NCBI RefSeq assembly: GCF_021740465.1
Contig: NZ_JAIOZR010000001.1
Location: 1 to 64,000 of the forward strand
Length of the DNA stretch: 64,000 bases
From: Chlorobium sp.
GTDB taxonomy: Bacteria > Bacteroidota > Chlorobiia > Chlorobiales > Chlorobiaceae
Direction of reading: 5' to 3'
Notes under the pieces: model-generated
Seen by the model: the letters and a program-made list of their open reading frames with translations, nothing else
The model's database searches: none
Told to the model about the DNA's origin: nothing
Position numbers and translations under genes: made by a program
Shown here: positions 48,313 through 56,863 of the stretch, one piece after another
How the letters are laid out: each line of letters opens with the position of its first letter
Position numbering within the stretch: the stretch's first letter is position 1

Positions 48313-49566
48313 TCAGAGCACCTCGTTCGCGATAAGCTGCTCATAAGTTTCACGCCGGCGTATCACCAGTACATCCTTTCCATCAACCATCAACTCGGCA
48401 GGGCGCAGTCGCCCGTTGTAGTTGCTGCCCATCACTGCGGCATAGGCGCCTGAAGACATAACTGCAAGCAGCTCCCCTTCACCGGCATCATCGATGGTGC
48501 GCTGGCGAGCGAAAAAGTCGCTCGACTCGCAGATCGGACCGACAACATCTGCCACAACAGTGCTCTCATGCCGGGTAACGGCAAGTACTTCATGGTGCGA
48601 CTGGTAGAGCGCTGGACGGATGAGTTCCGTCATGCCGGCATCGACTATGAAAAACCGCTTTCCTGTGTGGTTGCGCTTTTTGTAAAGAATCCTGGTAAGC
48701 AGCACCGATGCGTTGGCCACAAGAAAACGGCCCGGTTCGAAAATAACCTTGACACCGGTCGGAGCGAGCAGGGGAACAAGTTTCTCGGCGAAATGTGCAA
48801 TCGGGGTTGCCGGCTTGCGGGCATCGTAGGTAACCGGAAAACCGCCGCCGATATCGAGAAAATCTATGGCAAACCCCATGGATTTTGCTGTTTCGAAAAT
48901 ATCGAGCAATACGGTTGTCGCCGCTACGTAGTATTCCGGATCGAAAATCTGGGAGCCTATATGCATGTCGAGAGCGACAAGGCGGACATGCTTCAGGCGG
49001 TGCAGCAGTGAAAAAGCCTCTTCAAGACCGGCCTCATCAATACCGAACTTCTCCTTGCTGTCACCGGTGGTAATATAGGGATGTGTCTCGGCAGTAACGT
49101 TGGGATTGATTCTCAGCGCCACAGGAGCCATCACGCCCAACTCTCCGGCAATGCGGTCGATAGCTTCGATTTCGGCCAGCGATTCGACCTTCAGCATGAG
49201 CACACCAACATCGAGCGCATAGGCAATTTCATCGGCACGCTTGCCCACTCCGGCAAAAATGATCTTTTCAGCAGGAACACCAGCCTTGAGTGCACGGAAC
49301 AGTTCACCTCCGGAATTCACGTCGCAGCCGTAGCCCATCTCCGCAAAGTTACGGATGACGGTGAGATTGTAATTTGCTTTTACCGAATAACAGGTAAAAT
49401 GCGGAAGAGAGACAAATGCAGACTCGAACTCCCGGCAACTCTCCACAAGACTTCTCTTCGAAGTGACGAAAAGCGGTGTCCCGTAGGTTGAGGCAAGTTC
49501 GTCAAGGCGGACATCCTCACAGGAGAGCACATTGTCCTGATAATGAAAAACAGTACGTTCACTCAA
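48313..49566 (-). CDS. lysA: Diaminopimelate decarboxylase
   Basis: LysA turns meso-diaminopimelate into lysine, PLP-dependent. The 417-residue protein has the PLP lysine in FTCYSVKANYN, CDVNSGGELFRALKAG, LDIGGGFPVTYD, FEPGRFLVANA and the substrate-binding CESSDFF. The only start that fits is TTG at 49566; the family normally begins at FHYQDN, and the reading frame continues upstream (see the in-frame segment at 49627-49734) separated by a TAA. Length is normal. Confidence 0.93.
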   Translation of the reverse strand: MSERTVFHYQDNVLSCEDVRLDELASTYGTPLFVTSKRSLVESCREFESAFVSLPHFTCYSVKANYNLTVIRNFAEMGYGCDVNSGGELFRALKAGVPAEKIIFAGVGKRADEIAYALDVGVLMLKVESLAEIEAIDRIAGELGVMAPVALRINPNVTAETHPYITTGDSKEKFGIDEAGLEEAFSLLHRLKHVRLVALDMHIGSQIFDPEYYVAATTVLLDIFETAKSMGFAIDFLDIGGGFPVTYDARKPATPIAHFAEKLVPLLAPTGVKVIFEPGRFLVANASVLLTRILYKKRNHTGKRFFIVDAGMTELIRPALYQSHHEVLAVTRHESTVVADVVGPICESSDFFARQRTIDDAGEGELLAVMSSGAYAAVMGSNYNGRLRPAELMVDGKDVLVIRRRETYEQLIANEVL

Positions 49567-49626
49567 AGCTTCAACTGGTATGGTTATCGTAGAGAGGCCA
49601 TCTCCATCAGACTGTTCCGTTTTGCG

Positions 49627-49734
49627 TTACCCGAACTCATCATGCACTGCGATGTACACTCCGGTTTCCGGGGTTCCGTCCTTCCTGTACTCGAACCGCT
49701 CACGACAGTTTATGGAGATACCCTTGAGAACGGT
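49627..49734 (-). other. In-frame 35-codon open segment upstream of lysA
   Basis: Between two in-frame TAA codons (49735-49737 and 49627-49629), in the same frame as lysA, the minus strand reads a 35-codon segment containing GISINCRERFEYRKDG and TGVYIAVHDEFG. It has no ATG, GTG or TTG before the middle, so it cannot be called a gene. The amino-acid pattern looks coding rather than random. It may be a small gene with an unusual start, a gene remnant, or a leader region. Confidence 0.35.
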
Positions 49735-49849
49735 TTATAGTATAGTGTTTCTCCCGGAAGAAGAGAAACAAAAAACCTGAACTTGCAAAATCCTTACTGA
49801 AGCCTTATATTCATGCCTCTTAACTAAATATCTATTACTGAGGTTTCTG

Positions 49850-50032
49850 ATGGCAAAAGGAAAAGAAAACAGGATTGTAGTAACAATCGAGTGTACCGAA
49901 GCGAAAAAAGAAGGAAAAACCGTTTCGAGGTACACGACAACCAAAAACAAGAAGAACACCACAGAGCGCCTGCTGCTGAAAAAGTACAATCCAAACATGC
50001 AGCGCCACACGTTGCATAAAGAGATTAAGTAA
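49850..50032 (+). CDS. rpmG: Ribosomal protein bL33
   Basis: The 60-residue product matches bL33 throughout: [27 protein letters not shown] and [18 protein letters not shown], here without the CxxC zinc pairs, so it is the zinc-free C- type. GAGGT lies 6 bases before the ATG. It precedes tRNA-Leu. Confidence 0.97.
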   Translation: MAKGKENRIVVTIECTEAKKEGKTVSRYTTTKNKKNTTERLLLKKYNPNMQRHTLHKEIK

Positions 50033-50098
50033 CTTATTTTTTGACTAATACATCGAAAAAGGGTTTATTATAATCTGGTCTGGTTTTAATTCTGCGAA

Positions 50099-50183
50099 GC
50101 CCGAATGGCGGAACTGGTAGACGCACTCGTTTCAGGGACGAGCGCCGCAAGGTGTAGGAGTTCGAATCTCCTTTCGGGCACCA
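50099..50183 (+). tRNA. tRNA-Leu (CAG)
   Basis: A class II tRNA of 82 bases plus encoded CCA (50181-50183). The acceptor stem is GCCCGAA/TTCGGGC, the D arm carries TGGCGGAACTGGTAGACGC, the anticodon loop TTCAGGG gives CAG, a long variable arm GCGCCGCAAGGTGT follows, and the T arm is GGAGTTCGAATCTCC. Confidence 0.95.
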
Positions 50184-50277
50184 AAAAGCTTCCAAAGCAA
50201 GATGCAGACGACAGCAGGTAACAATCGCAGCGAAGGGTACGAATCCGGACTGTTTACACATAGCTCAATCAAGGTAT

Positions 50278-50306
50278 GCACCTTTTCCAGAGAAGGTGCT
50301 TTTTTT
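50278..50306 (+). terminator. Terminator after tRNA-Leu
   Basis: GCACCTT-TTCCAGAG-AAGGTGC followed by seven T. It ends the rpmG/tRNA-Leu transcript 95 bases after the tRNA. Confidence 0.8.
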
Positions 50307-50336
50307 ATGCTTCAATAATCCAAAACAAAGGCAATA

Positions 50337-51137
50337 GTGGATCATACAAAAATCAACCTTCTTGTCAGGCTTCAGCACCTTGACAACCAGATCGAGAACA
50401 TTATCAGCCTTCAGAAAGGTTTACCGGAAGAGATCATTGCCCTTGACGAAGACCTGGCATTCACAAAACGGCAGATCGAGGCACGCAAAAAAATTGCTGA
50501 CGATCACTTGAAACTCCGGCAAAAGCTGAATGAAACCATCAACGAGTGCCGGGATAAAATCAGAACCTTCAAGGAAAAGCAGACTCTTGCCCGCAACAAT
50601 AAAGAGTATGACGCACTCTCCAAACAGATAGAGTACGAAGAAAAGGAAATATCCCAGGCAGAAATACAGCTTCAGGATATCGCTCATGCTGAACAGCGAA
50701 CCATGGAAATTCAGCAGAAAGGACGACAGCTTATCGATGAAAACCGTTACGACGAGATAACCGAAGAGATGATGCCTGACGATGTACTTATGCAGCAGCT
50801 CGAGGATCTCAGCCGGCAGGTTGGACAGAAAAAAGAGGAGCTCGACAGCATTGTCATTGAAACAGCCGACGAAGTAGACGCACTGAACAAAAAAATCAAC
50901 GAGCAGCGCGAACTCATCATTAAGGAAGCCAAACGCCTTCTCGACAAATATGATCATCTCAGAAGCGGTGTTCTGCAGAACGCCGTTGTAAAGCTGAACC
51001 GCAACGCCTGTTCCGGATGCAACACCAGGGTACCCACCAACCGTCACACCATGATTGTGCAGGGCGGATTTTACCTTTGTGAATCATGCGGAAGAATTGT
51101 CGTTCATGAAAGGCTGTTTGATGAAGCTGCCGAATGA
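50337..51137 (+). CDS. Coiled-coil protein with C4 zinc ribbon (CT398 type)
   Basis: A 266-residue protein starting at GTG 50337. Residues 10-205 form a long coiled coil (heptads with DQIENIISLQKGLPEEI, LARNNKEYDALSKQIEYEEKEI cited in part). The C-terminus has CSGCNTRVP and LCESCGRIV, two CxxC pairs of a C4 zinc ribbon. This is the DUF164/CT398-like family, known in Chlamydia as a partner of sigma-54 and flagellar-like proteins; the role here is not established. rnpB follows 33 bases later. Confidence 0.85.
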   Translation: MDHTKINLLVRLQHLDNQIENIISLQKGLPEEIIALDEDLAFTKRQIEARKKIADDHLKLRQKLNETINECRDKIRTFKEKQTLARNNKEYDALSKQIEYEEKEISQAEIQLQDIAHAEQRTMEIQQKGRQLIDENRYDEITEEMMPDDVLMQQLEDLSRQVGQKKEELDSIVIETADEVDALNKKINEQRELIIKEAKRLLDKYDHLRSGVLQNAVVKLNRNACSGCNTRVPTNRHTMIVQGGFYLCESCGRIVVHERLFDEAAE

Positions 51138-51170
51138 ATTTTTTCCGTCTCTCTTCAGTTCTTTTTACTT

Positions 51171-51612
51171 GCTGAAACCGCAAGCGTGCAGCCGCTGCAT
51201 AACTTCAAGGTTACGCAGAGGAAAGTCCGAACTTCACAGGGCAGGGTGCCGGTCGAGAGTCAAGGAGCTGCCGGTGTAAACCGGAGCAACCGCGATTCAA
51301 GCCCGGGGAGAGTGGGGAAAACCCGCTTTCACAGACAGTGCAACAGAAAACAGACCGCTCCGGGAAACCGGAGTAAGGGTGAAACGGCGGTGTAAGAGAC
51401 CACCGGATATTCCGGCAACGGGATATGCCTGGCAAACCTCCCCGAAGCAAGGCTAAATAGGAAAACTTTTCCCCTCAGGGGGAAAAAGAGCGGCCCGTTC
51501 AATTCCCTCAACGGGAGAGTTTTCGGGTAAGCCGCATCAGATAAATGGCTGCAGTTTCGACTTCCACGGAAGACGATTCACAGAATTCGGCTTACAGCTT
51601 CGGTTTCGGCTT
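51171..51612 (+). ncRNA. rnpB: RNase P RNA, bacterial type A
   Basis: The catalytic RNA that trims the 5' ends of pre-tRNAs. GCTGAAACCG (51171-51180) pairs with CGGTTTCGGC (51601-51610) to close P1. The universal P4 partners are GAGGAAAGTCCGAAC near 51218-51232 and ACAGAATTCGGCTTACA near 51580-51596. GGGTGAAACGGCGGTGTAAGAGACCACCGG (cited in part) and AGCAAGGCTAAATAGGAAA are further conserved blocks. The P1 stem is directly followed by seven T, so P1 doubles as terminator. It lies 33 bases after the zinc-ribbon gene and may be read from that transcript as well. Confidence 0.95.
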
Positions 51613-51615
51613 TTT

Positions 51616-51807
51616 TTATTCATCCTCTCCGTGGACTCCGGCGTGAGCCGTGCCCCCTTCATCGAAGGTAATTACAATTGTAAGGGGACGGCAGCAAACC
51701 GCGCAATCCTCCACAAACTCCTGCCGGGATTCATACGCCTCGATGGCAACCGTAAAAACCGAACCGCAATATGGGCACTGTACATCGACATCGTCGGAAA
51801 CATTCAT
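51616..51807 (-). CDS. CPXCG-type cysteine-rich small protein
   Basis: The 63-residue protein has CPYCGS near residue 11 and CAVCCRPL near residue 35, giving two Cys pairs for a zinc site, followed by an acidic tail. It matches the CPXCG-motif family of unknown function. Its stop codon overlaps the T run of the rnpB terminator on the opposite strand, so the two genes converge exactly. The ATG at 51807 is well supported by family length. Confidence 0.9.
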   Translation of the reverse strand: MNVSDDVDVQCPYCGSVFTVAIEAYESRQEFVEDCAVCCRPLTIVITFDEGGTAHAGVHGEDE

Positions 51808-51846
51808 AGCAACAGCCCTCCACGTTAATTATCCACCAGGCGCTTT

Positions 51847-52683
51847 TCAGTTGAAGAGAACAGTAACCTCCCTTCCGGTTTCACCCCGCAGTCCCGAAAC
51901 GCGGTTGAGCATCTCTGTCAGAGAATCGGGTGACGAACCGTAACCGGTAAGATTCAAAAGTGCCGAATCCTGATTTTCCGTGCCGAGCAGCCGGTCGAAA
52001 TCCACATCGGCAAGAATAATACGTGATCCCTCACGGCACACTGCATTGGTACTCACCAGGCTTCCGTCAACTCCAACGGAAAGCGTCATGCGAGTACCCT
52101 TGAAAACCTCCCTGATAATGGCAAGCGACAGTTTCTGCTGTTCGGGAGTCGGAGGCTTCGACGGAGTACTGCTTTTTGAAGCCGGTTCGAGAAGGCTCTT
52201 CTCTTCCGGCATCACGATCACAAGCGTTGAAGGTACACCCTTTCGGAAGCGGAAAAGAATCGGCTCTCTTGCAGCAGGAGTCCCTCCTTTGGCAAGGGAG
52301 TCCGACGCGAGGCTCTCGTCAGGACGACCAGAAACTTTCAGGCGGTTGATGTCGCTGAACGAATAAACCGCCTCATAGCCTTCGAAATCACCCTCCTGAT
52401 AGTGGCGGAAGCTCTTCAGACGTACCCCGTCCCCCATCGCGGCAGCACTCTTTTCAAGCGCCTTCCGATCGGGAGACGAGGCTGTCTGCATGTTGCTCTT
52501 CGCATCCCCCGAACCGTTCATCATGGTCTTCATGAAAGCCATGTTCATCAGCACCCGTTCGGTGACATTGCCCCCGCCGTCAGGCCTGACAGTAACATGG
52601 GTGGAAACCCTTATGCATCCCGAAAGAGCGCTACCCAAAAGCAGCGCGACAAAAAAAGAGAAAACATGACGCATCCGGGACAC
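51847..52683 (-). CDS. Lipoprotein of unknown function
   Basis: A 278-residue protein with a lipoprotein signal peptide (FVALLLGSALSGC, Cys22) and a mature beta-rich part with VTVRPDGGGNVTERVLM near the N-terminus. The region from about residue 150 is a Ser/Pro-rich linker, then a second domain. The repeated H-x-x-V-x-x-DGG pattern resembles DUF3153-like lipoproteins, but no function is assigned. It is downstream of the CPXCG gene on the same strand, 39 bases away. Confidence 0.65.
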   Translation of the reverse strand: MSRMRHVFSFFVALLLGSALSGCIRVSTHVTVRPDGGGNVTERVLMNMAFMKTMMNGSGDAKSNMQTASSPDRKALEKSAAAMGDGVRLKSFRHYQEGDFEGYEAVYSFSDINRLKVSGRPDESLASDSLAKGGTPAAREPILFRFRKGVPSTLVIVMPEEKSLLEPASKSSTPSKPPTPEQQKLSLAIIREVFKGTRMTLSVGVDGSLVSTNAVCREGSRIILADVDFDRLLGTENQDSALLNLTGYGSSPDSLTEMLNRVSGLRGETGREVTVLFN

Positions 52684-52783
52684 TCCTTATCCTTGACGGG
52701 TTGACTGATAGAGACTGACAGCCCTGCCGATTGCTAACAAAGGAAAACCCTCAGGATGTTCCCTCGGGCAACGAAAAAAAGAT

Positions 52784-53917
52784 TCAGGACTCTTTCCGGA
52801 GAAGCGCCAGGCGCCGGCAAGCCTCATCGAGAACAGCATCCTCCTTGGCGAAACAGAAACGCACGAGATCGGCACCCCGTTTCTCGCTGAAAAAAGCGTT
52901 GCCGGGTACGCTTGCAACCCCGGTTTTTTCAAGAATGTACATAGCTTTCCGCGTAGCGCTATGGCCAGGCAAATTACTGGTATCGGCAAGCACGTAATAA
53001 GCTCCATCCGGCACATGGGGAGCGAGTCCGACATGACGGAGGGCATCACAGAAACGATCCCGCTTCTTTTCGTATTCCGACGACAGCGCGAGGTAGTAGC
53101 TGTCATCGAGCAGACTCATGCCTTCTGCCACGGCGGCCTGCAGGGGCGAAGGGGCACATACATAGACCAGATCGTTGAAGTAGCCGATAGCAGCGGCCCA
53201 GCGGGCGTCACAGATCGCATAACCCAGACGCCAGCCGGTAATGCTGAAGGTTTTCGAGAAACCTGAAATCGTTATCGTTCGGGCTTTCATTCCCGGCAGG
53301 GTGGCGAACGAAGAGTGACGGCGCCCGTCGTAGAGGAAATGCTCGTAAATCTCGTCGGTAAAAACGAAAAGATCGTACCGCTCGGCAAAACCGGCGATCA
53401 CATCGAGCTCCTCGCGGCTGAAAACCTTGCCTGAGGGATTAGCCGGCGTGTTGACGATAATACCCCGTGTTCTGGAGGTAACGGCACGTTCGAGATCGTG
53501 CGAAGTGAAGCTCCATCCCGGCAAGCCAAGCGGCACGGATACCGGCACCGCCTCGGCGGCGACAAGCGTACTGACGTGATAGCCGTAGAACGGCTCGAAC
53601 ACGATCACTTCGTCCCCGGGGCTGAGCAGCGCCTGAAATGCGCAGTACATGGCTCCGGTAGCCCCTGCGCTGACGATGACCTCGCTTTCGGGATCGACAT
53701 CCTGGCCGGAAAAACGCTTCTGCTTGAGGGCAATCGCCTCACGCAGGGCTTTCAGCCCGGCATAGTGCGTATAGGTGTTGAATCCATCGGCTACAGCCAT
53801 GGCCACACTGCCGGATACCTCGGGAGGAACCGGCGTATCGCAGACCCCCTGGGAAAGATTGATGCCTCCGGCTTTCGTGCAGGCTATCGACATGGTCCGG
53901 ATTTCCGACTGCATCAC
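52784..53917 (-). CDS. Class I/II pyridoxal-phosphate aminotransferase
   Basis: A 377-residue fold-type I aminotransferase. NLSQGVCDTPVPPEV, YTHYAGLKALREAIA, AGATGAMYCAFQALL, NTPANPSGKVFS, the TDEIYEHFLYDG segment and SGFSKTFSITGWRLGY with the PLP lysine are all present. It is closest in pattern to kynurenine/methionine aminotransferase-like enzymes. The first usable starts are GTG 53917 and ATG 53914, neither with a ribosome site, and family-like sequence (ELAHISLTLGTRHGC) continues upstream in the same frame to a TAA. Confidence 0.9.
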   Translation of the reverse strand: MMQSEIRTMSIACTKAGGINLSQGVCDTPVPPEVSGSVAMAVADGFNTYTHYAGLKALREAIALKQKRFSGQDVDPESEVIVSAGATGAMYCAFQALLSPGDEVIVFEPFYGYHVSTLVAAEAVPVSVPLGLPGWSFTSHDLERAVTSRTRGIIVNTPANPSGKVFSREELDVIAGFAERYDLFVFTDEIYEHFLYDGRRHSSFATLPGMKARTITISGFSKTFSITGWRLGYAICDARWAAAIGYFNDLVYVCAPSPLQAAVAEGMSLLDDSYYLALSSEYEKKRDRFCDALRHVGLAPHVPDGAYYVLADTSNLPGHSATRKAMYILEKTGVASVPGNAFFSEKRGADLVRFCFAKEDAVLDEACRRLALLRKES

Positions 53918-53996
53918 GCAACCGTGTCGTGTGCCGAGCGTAAGGCTTATATGCGCAAGCTCCTCATTGATGGATTACTGTAATAAAAGGAGATGA

Positions 53997-54221
53997 TCAG
54001 AACGAGGGGCCGCCCTGTTCGAACATGCCGTGCATGTTCCACATCGACCCTGTCAGGGCTGCGGCGGCAAACATGAGAATGGTCATGATCACCGACAGGA
54101 CGATCATTGCCGGTATGCTCGCAAACACCCATTTTATCATGAACACGACCATCGACCAGAACGGCATACGGATATCGGTAACGATGACCCGCTGCGCTTC
54201 CTGACTGCTCTTCTCTTCCAT
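53997..54221 (-). CDS. Small membrane protein, 74 residues
   Basis: A short protein with about 20 charged or polar residues, then a long hydrophobic stretch (residues 22-57, WSMVVFMIKWVFASIPAMIV and on) that fits one or two membrane passes, and a Gly/Met-rich tail. No domain is recognised. It is upstream of the aminotransferase gene on the minus strand. Small size and lack of family make this a moderate call. Confidence 0.6.
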   Translation of the reverse strand: MEEKSSQEAQRVIVTDIRMPFWSMVVFMIKWVFASIPAMIVLSVIMTILMFAAAALTGSMWNMHGMFEQGGPSF

Positions 54222-54296
54222 TTCGTTATCCCGTTTAGCTTTTAATAGTAAATAACAATCCCGATCCGTGCTGCCTCCGCCGCTTTACCCCGAAAC

Positions 54297-54782
54297 TTAC
54301 AAAAAACGCACAAAAACGAACACGCCGGCCATTGCAAAGGCAATGGCAATCTTCACGGCCGCTCCGGCGGCAAGACCGAGCCATGCGCCCAGTCCGGCCA
54401 GACCGGCCGAACGAAAGTCCTTGCGGGCAAGAAGCTCTCCGGCCACGGCTCCGAGAAACGGACCGGCAACAAGCCCCGGAATACCAAAAAACATACCGGC
54501 AAAGGTACCGGCAGCCGCCCCGACAAGTCCGGAACGCCCGGCACCGAAACGTTTTGCCCCAACAAGCCCGGCCACTGCGTCAAGCAGGTAGGCCAGCCCT
54601 GTGAGCAAGCCGAGAACGCTGAGGGTTCCCCATCCGACATACTCAAAGTTCTCGGCCCATGCCGCCACCGCAAATCCGGCAAAAATCAGCACGATGCCCG
54701 GCAGGGCGGGAATGATGAGTCCTGCATAACCTGTAACAAGCAGAACTGCAGCAATTATCCGGAGAAGCATCGAAATCTCCAT
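54297..54782 (-). CDS. DUF456-family membrane protein
   Basis: A 161-residue Gly/Ala-rich integral membrane protein with about four hydrophobic segments. The IPALPGIVLIFAGFAVAAW segment and the GAAAGTFAGMFFGIPGLVAGPFLGAVAGELL repeat (cited in part) are the signature of DUF456. The function is unknown. The gene is well separated from its neighbours and followed on the plus strand by an AT-rich promoter region before 55049. Confidence 0.85.
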   Translation of the reverse strand: MEISMLLRIIAAVLLVTGYAGLIIPALPGIVLIFAGFAVAAWAENFEYVGWGTLSVLGLLTGLAYLLDAVAGLVGAKRFGAGRSGLVGAAAGTFAGMFFGIPGLVAGPFLGAVAGELLARKDFRSAGLAGLGAWLGLAAGAAVKIAIAFAMAGVFVFVRFL

Positions 54783-55048
54783 CGGTTATCCATTTTATAC
54801 CACTTTTGTGCCCCATGCCTGACGGCTCGCCGAAGAAAAGCCGTAATTCCCCACTCCGGCGGCAACCTGTGATGAAGCTGCCTTAAAATGACGATAAATA
54901 CAAGACGGACTTGCACAAAAAACAAACAGTAAATTATTTTTATTTTGTCTATTTAATATTAGTTATAAATTGATATATAATTCTTTCGGACAAATTAACA
55001 GTCATTTCGTATGCTGCAACAAAGAAACAGATCGACAATCCGAAAACC

Positions 55049-55660
55049 ATGACGCACTGTTTTTCAAAAGCAGATCAGCTGAAGCTGGAACACTGGAAGC
55101 AGAAACTCTGCTATTACCTCGACACAAAGGCTTTGCTCGAAAAGTGGATATTCGTCCATGTTGCAGGAGTACTGTTCGCAAAAAAACCCGGCGAACTGAT
55201 CATCATGAAAAAAGACATGTTCGGTCTGAACGCTCCTGCATGCCAGGAGGTAACGGCGTCATTCTGCCGTTCCTGGGATCTTGAACACCTGCTGCTTTCC
55301 GATAACGGTCACTCTCTGAAAATCATCCTTTTCCGCGCAGCTGCCGTTGACCGGCAAATTGCCGCTGCATCGAAAAATATCCTGCATTGCGTCCTGAAGT
55401 ATCCGTTTGGCCTCGACAGCACTGCATTTCTTGCAGAAGTGGCAAGCCGCTGGCATGCATCGGGTTCAATACCCCACGAAATCGGCATCGCTCTCGGCTA
55501 TCCGCTCAAGGATGTGTGGGGGTTCATGGGCATCAGCACTGATTCATGCAGCGGAAGCTGCGGCTGGAAAATATTCGGTGATCCCGAACCCTCCATGAGA
55601 AAAAAACGGCGGTACGAAAAAGCCCGAGTGCTGGCTTCGGAATACATCCAGGCCGCGTAA
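55049..55660 (+). CDS. DUF3793-family protein
   Basis: A 203-residue soluble protein with the DUF3793 hallmark HEIGIALGYPLKDVWGFMG near residue 140 and a CSGSCGWKIFGDPEPSM segment after it. The N-terminal part contains ALLEKWIFVHVAGVLFAKKPGEL. The family has no settled function. It is the only plus-strand gene in a minus-strand stretch and its upstream 266 bases (54783-55048) are AT-rich and hold its promoter, with nothing else visible. Confidence 0.8.
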   Translation: MTHCFSKADQLKLEHWKQKLCYYLDTKALLEKWIFVHVAGVLFAKKPGELIIMKKDMFGLNAPACQEVTASFCRSWDLEHLLLSDNGHSLKIILFRAAAVDRQIAAASKNILHCVLKYPFGLDSTAFLAEVASRWHASGSIPHEIGIALGYPLKDVWGFMGISTDSCSGSCGWKIFGDPEPSMRKKRRYEKARVLASEYIQAA

Positions 55661-55742
55661 ACATATAACACAAGAAGGCCCCCGCCTGCACGGAAGCCTC
55701 CTGAAAAAACTGCTGATAAGCGGCTTCTGAACGTAACGCCCT

Positions 55743-56798
55743 TCAGTAGGTCACGACACGGGCGAGCGATTTGGCCTGATCGACCCACTCCCTGACCTGC
55801 AAGGACGACGGGAGCTGTTGTACCAGCTTCTTTTTCGTGTTTACCTCCTGAATTTTCGCGTGCAGGATTGCCGGGTTGCGCTGGGCAAGCTCGGGAACGG
55901 TATCAACGCCTGCAGCCTCGAGCAGTTCGGAATAGGATGCGCCGACCCCCCTGATCCTTGCCAGGTCTGCACGGTTCACAAGAGTCAGGACAACCTCTTC
56001 GTCCAGGCCGGTCGAGGATGAAAGCGATCTGCGCCCGGCTCTGTCGCTGCCTTGCTGGAGCAGGTCGTCGAAACTTCTGACGCCTGCACTGATGAGCTTC
56101 AGTGCCTGGGCCTCAGGAACACCTTCGAATGAAGCCACTTCCTGCTCCGCTTTGCCTGCAGGAGCTGCAGATGCCCGGGAAGCTTTTGCGCTGACCGTAA
56201 GCGAGATCAGTTCAGGTTTTGCCGCCGGCTGCTGCAGGGCGAGGAACGGCACTGTTACAGGAAGCGCTCCGAGCAGCGCCATGATCTGCTCCCTGAACGG
56301 CATCATTTTCGGGCCATCGCTGAGAACGAGCTGAACCGCAGCCCCTGCGGACTCGAACAGATCACCGAGGGCTCCGGGCCCTCCGAGTTCGCCTCTCTGA
56401 AGCCTTCCGGCAAGATTGGCTACTCCTGGCACGATACGCGAGGCGACATCCCTGCCCATTTCAGCCCCGTAGGCGAACAATCCCGGCGGGTTAGACATAA
56501 GAAGACGCTTGGCCTCTTCGGGACGCGATAACACCCTGATGGTACCCTCTCCGATGATGGTTGCCTGGCAGGCCAGCCGTCCCCCTGCCTCTATCTGACG
56601 GTCTGAAAGAAACGCCTTTTCGACGTCGGAGAGCGTTGAGAGCTGGTCACCGCCCTCCTGCACCGTCACGAAACAGGCCTGGCAGATGCCGTGCCCTCCG
56701 CACACATAACCCACATGACTGTGGTTGAGGCGAGCCGCTTTACCGAGAGTCTGCCCTGTTGCGGCTTCGCAAGGCTGGTCGTTGATATACAGGTTCAT
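55743..56798 (-). CDS. [2Fe-2S] protein of chlorosome-envelope type with C-terminal DUF4332
   Basis: A 351-residue protein. Residues 1-90 form an adrenodoxin-like [2Fe-2S] domain with Cys33, Cys39, Cys42 and Cys77 (CxxxxxCxxC...C). Residues 100-190, with NPPGLFAYGAEMGRDVASR, resemble as far as I recall the C-terminal part of chlorosome envelope proteins CsmI, CsmJ and CsmX. A linker leads to a helix-hairpin-helix region at about 230-351 with IRGVGASYSELLEAAGVDTV and LAQRNPAILHAKIQEVN, matching DUF4332. Csm proteins of this type are about 220-245 residues, so the tail is extra. Electron transfer and quenching at the chlorosome surface would be the Csm role. ATG 56798 was chosen over GTG 56804. 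Confidence 0.65.
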   Translation of the reverse strand: MNLYINDQPCEAATGQTLGKAARLNHSHVGYVCGGHGICQACFVTVQEGGDQLSTLSDVEKAFLSDRQIEAGGRLACQATIIGEGTIRVLSRPEEAKRLLMSNPPGLFAYGAEMGRDVASRIVPGVANLAGRLQRGELGGPGALGDLFESAGAAVQLVLSDGPKMMPFREQIMALLGALPVTVPFLALQQPAAKPELISLTVSAKASRASAAPAGKAEQEVASFEGVPEAQALKLISAGVRSFDDLLQQGSDRAGRRSLSSSTGLDEEVVLTLVNRADLARIRGVGASYSELLEAAGVDTVPELAQRNPAILHAKIQEVNTKKKLVQQLPSSLQVREWVDQAKSLARVVTY

Positions 56799-56863
56799 GA
56801 TCACTTAATTGATGGTTTTTTTGAGAGCAATCGAGCCTCACGACAAAGGAACGACGTTACCTC

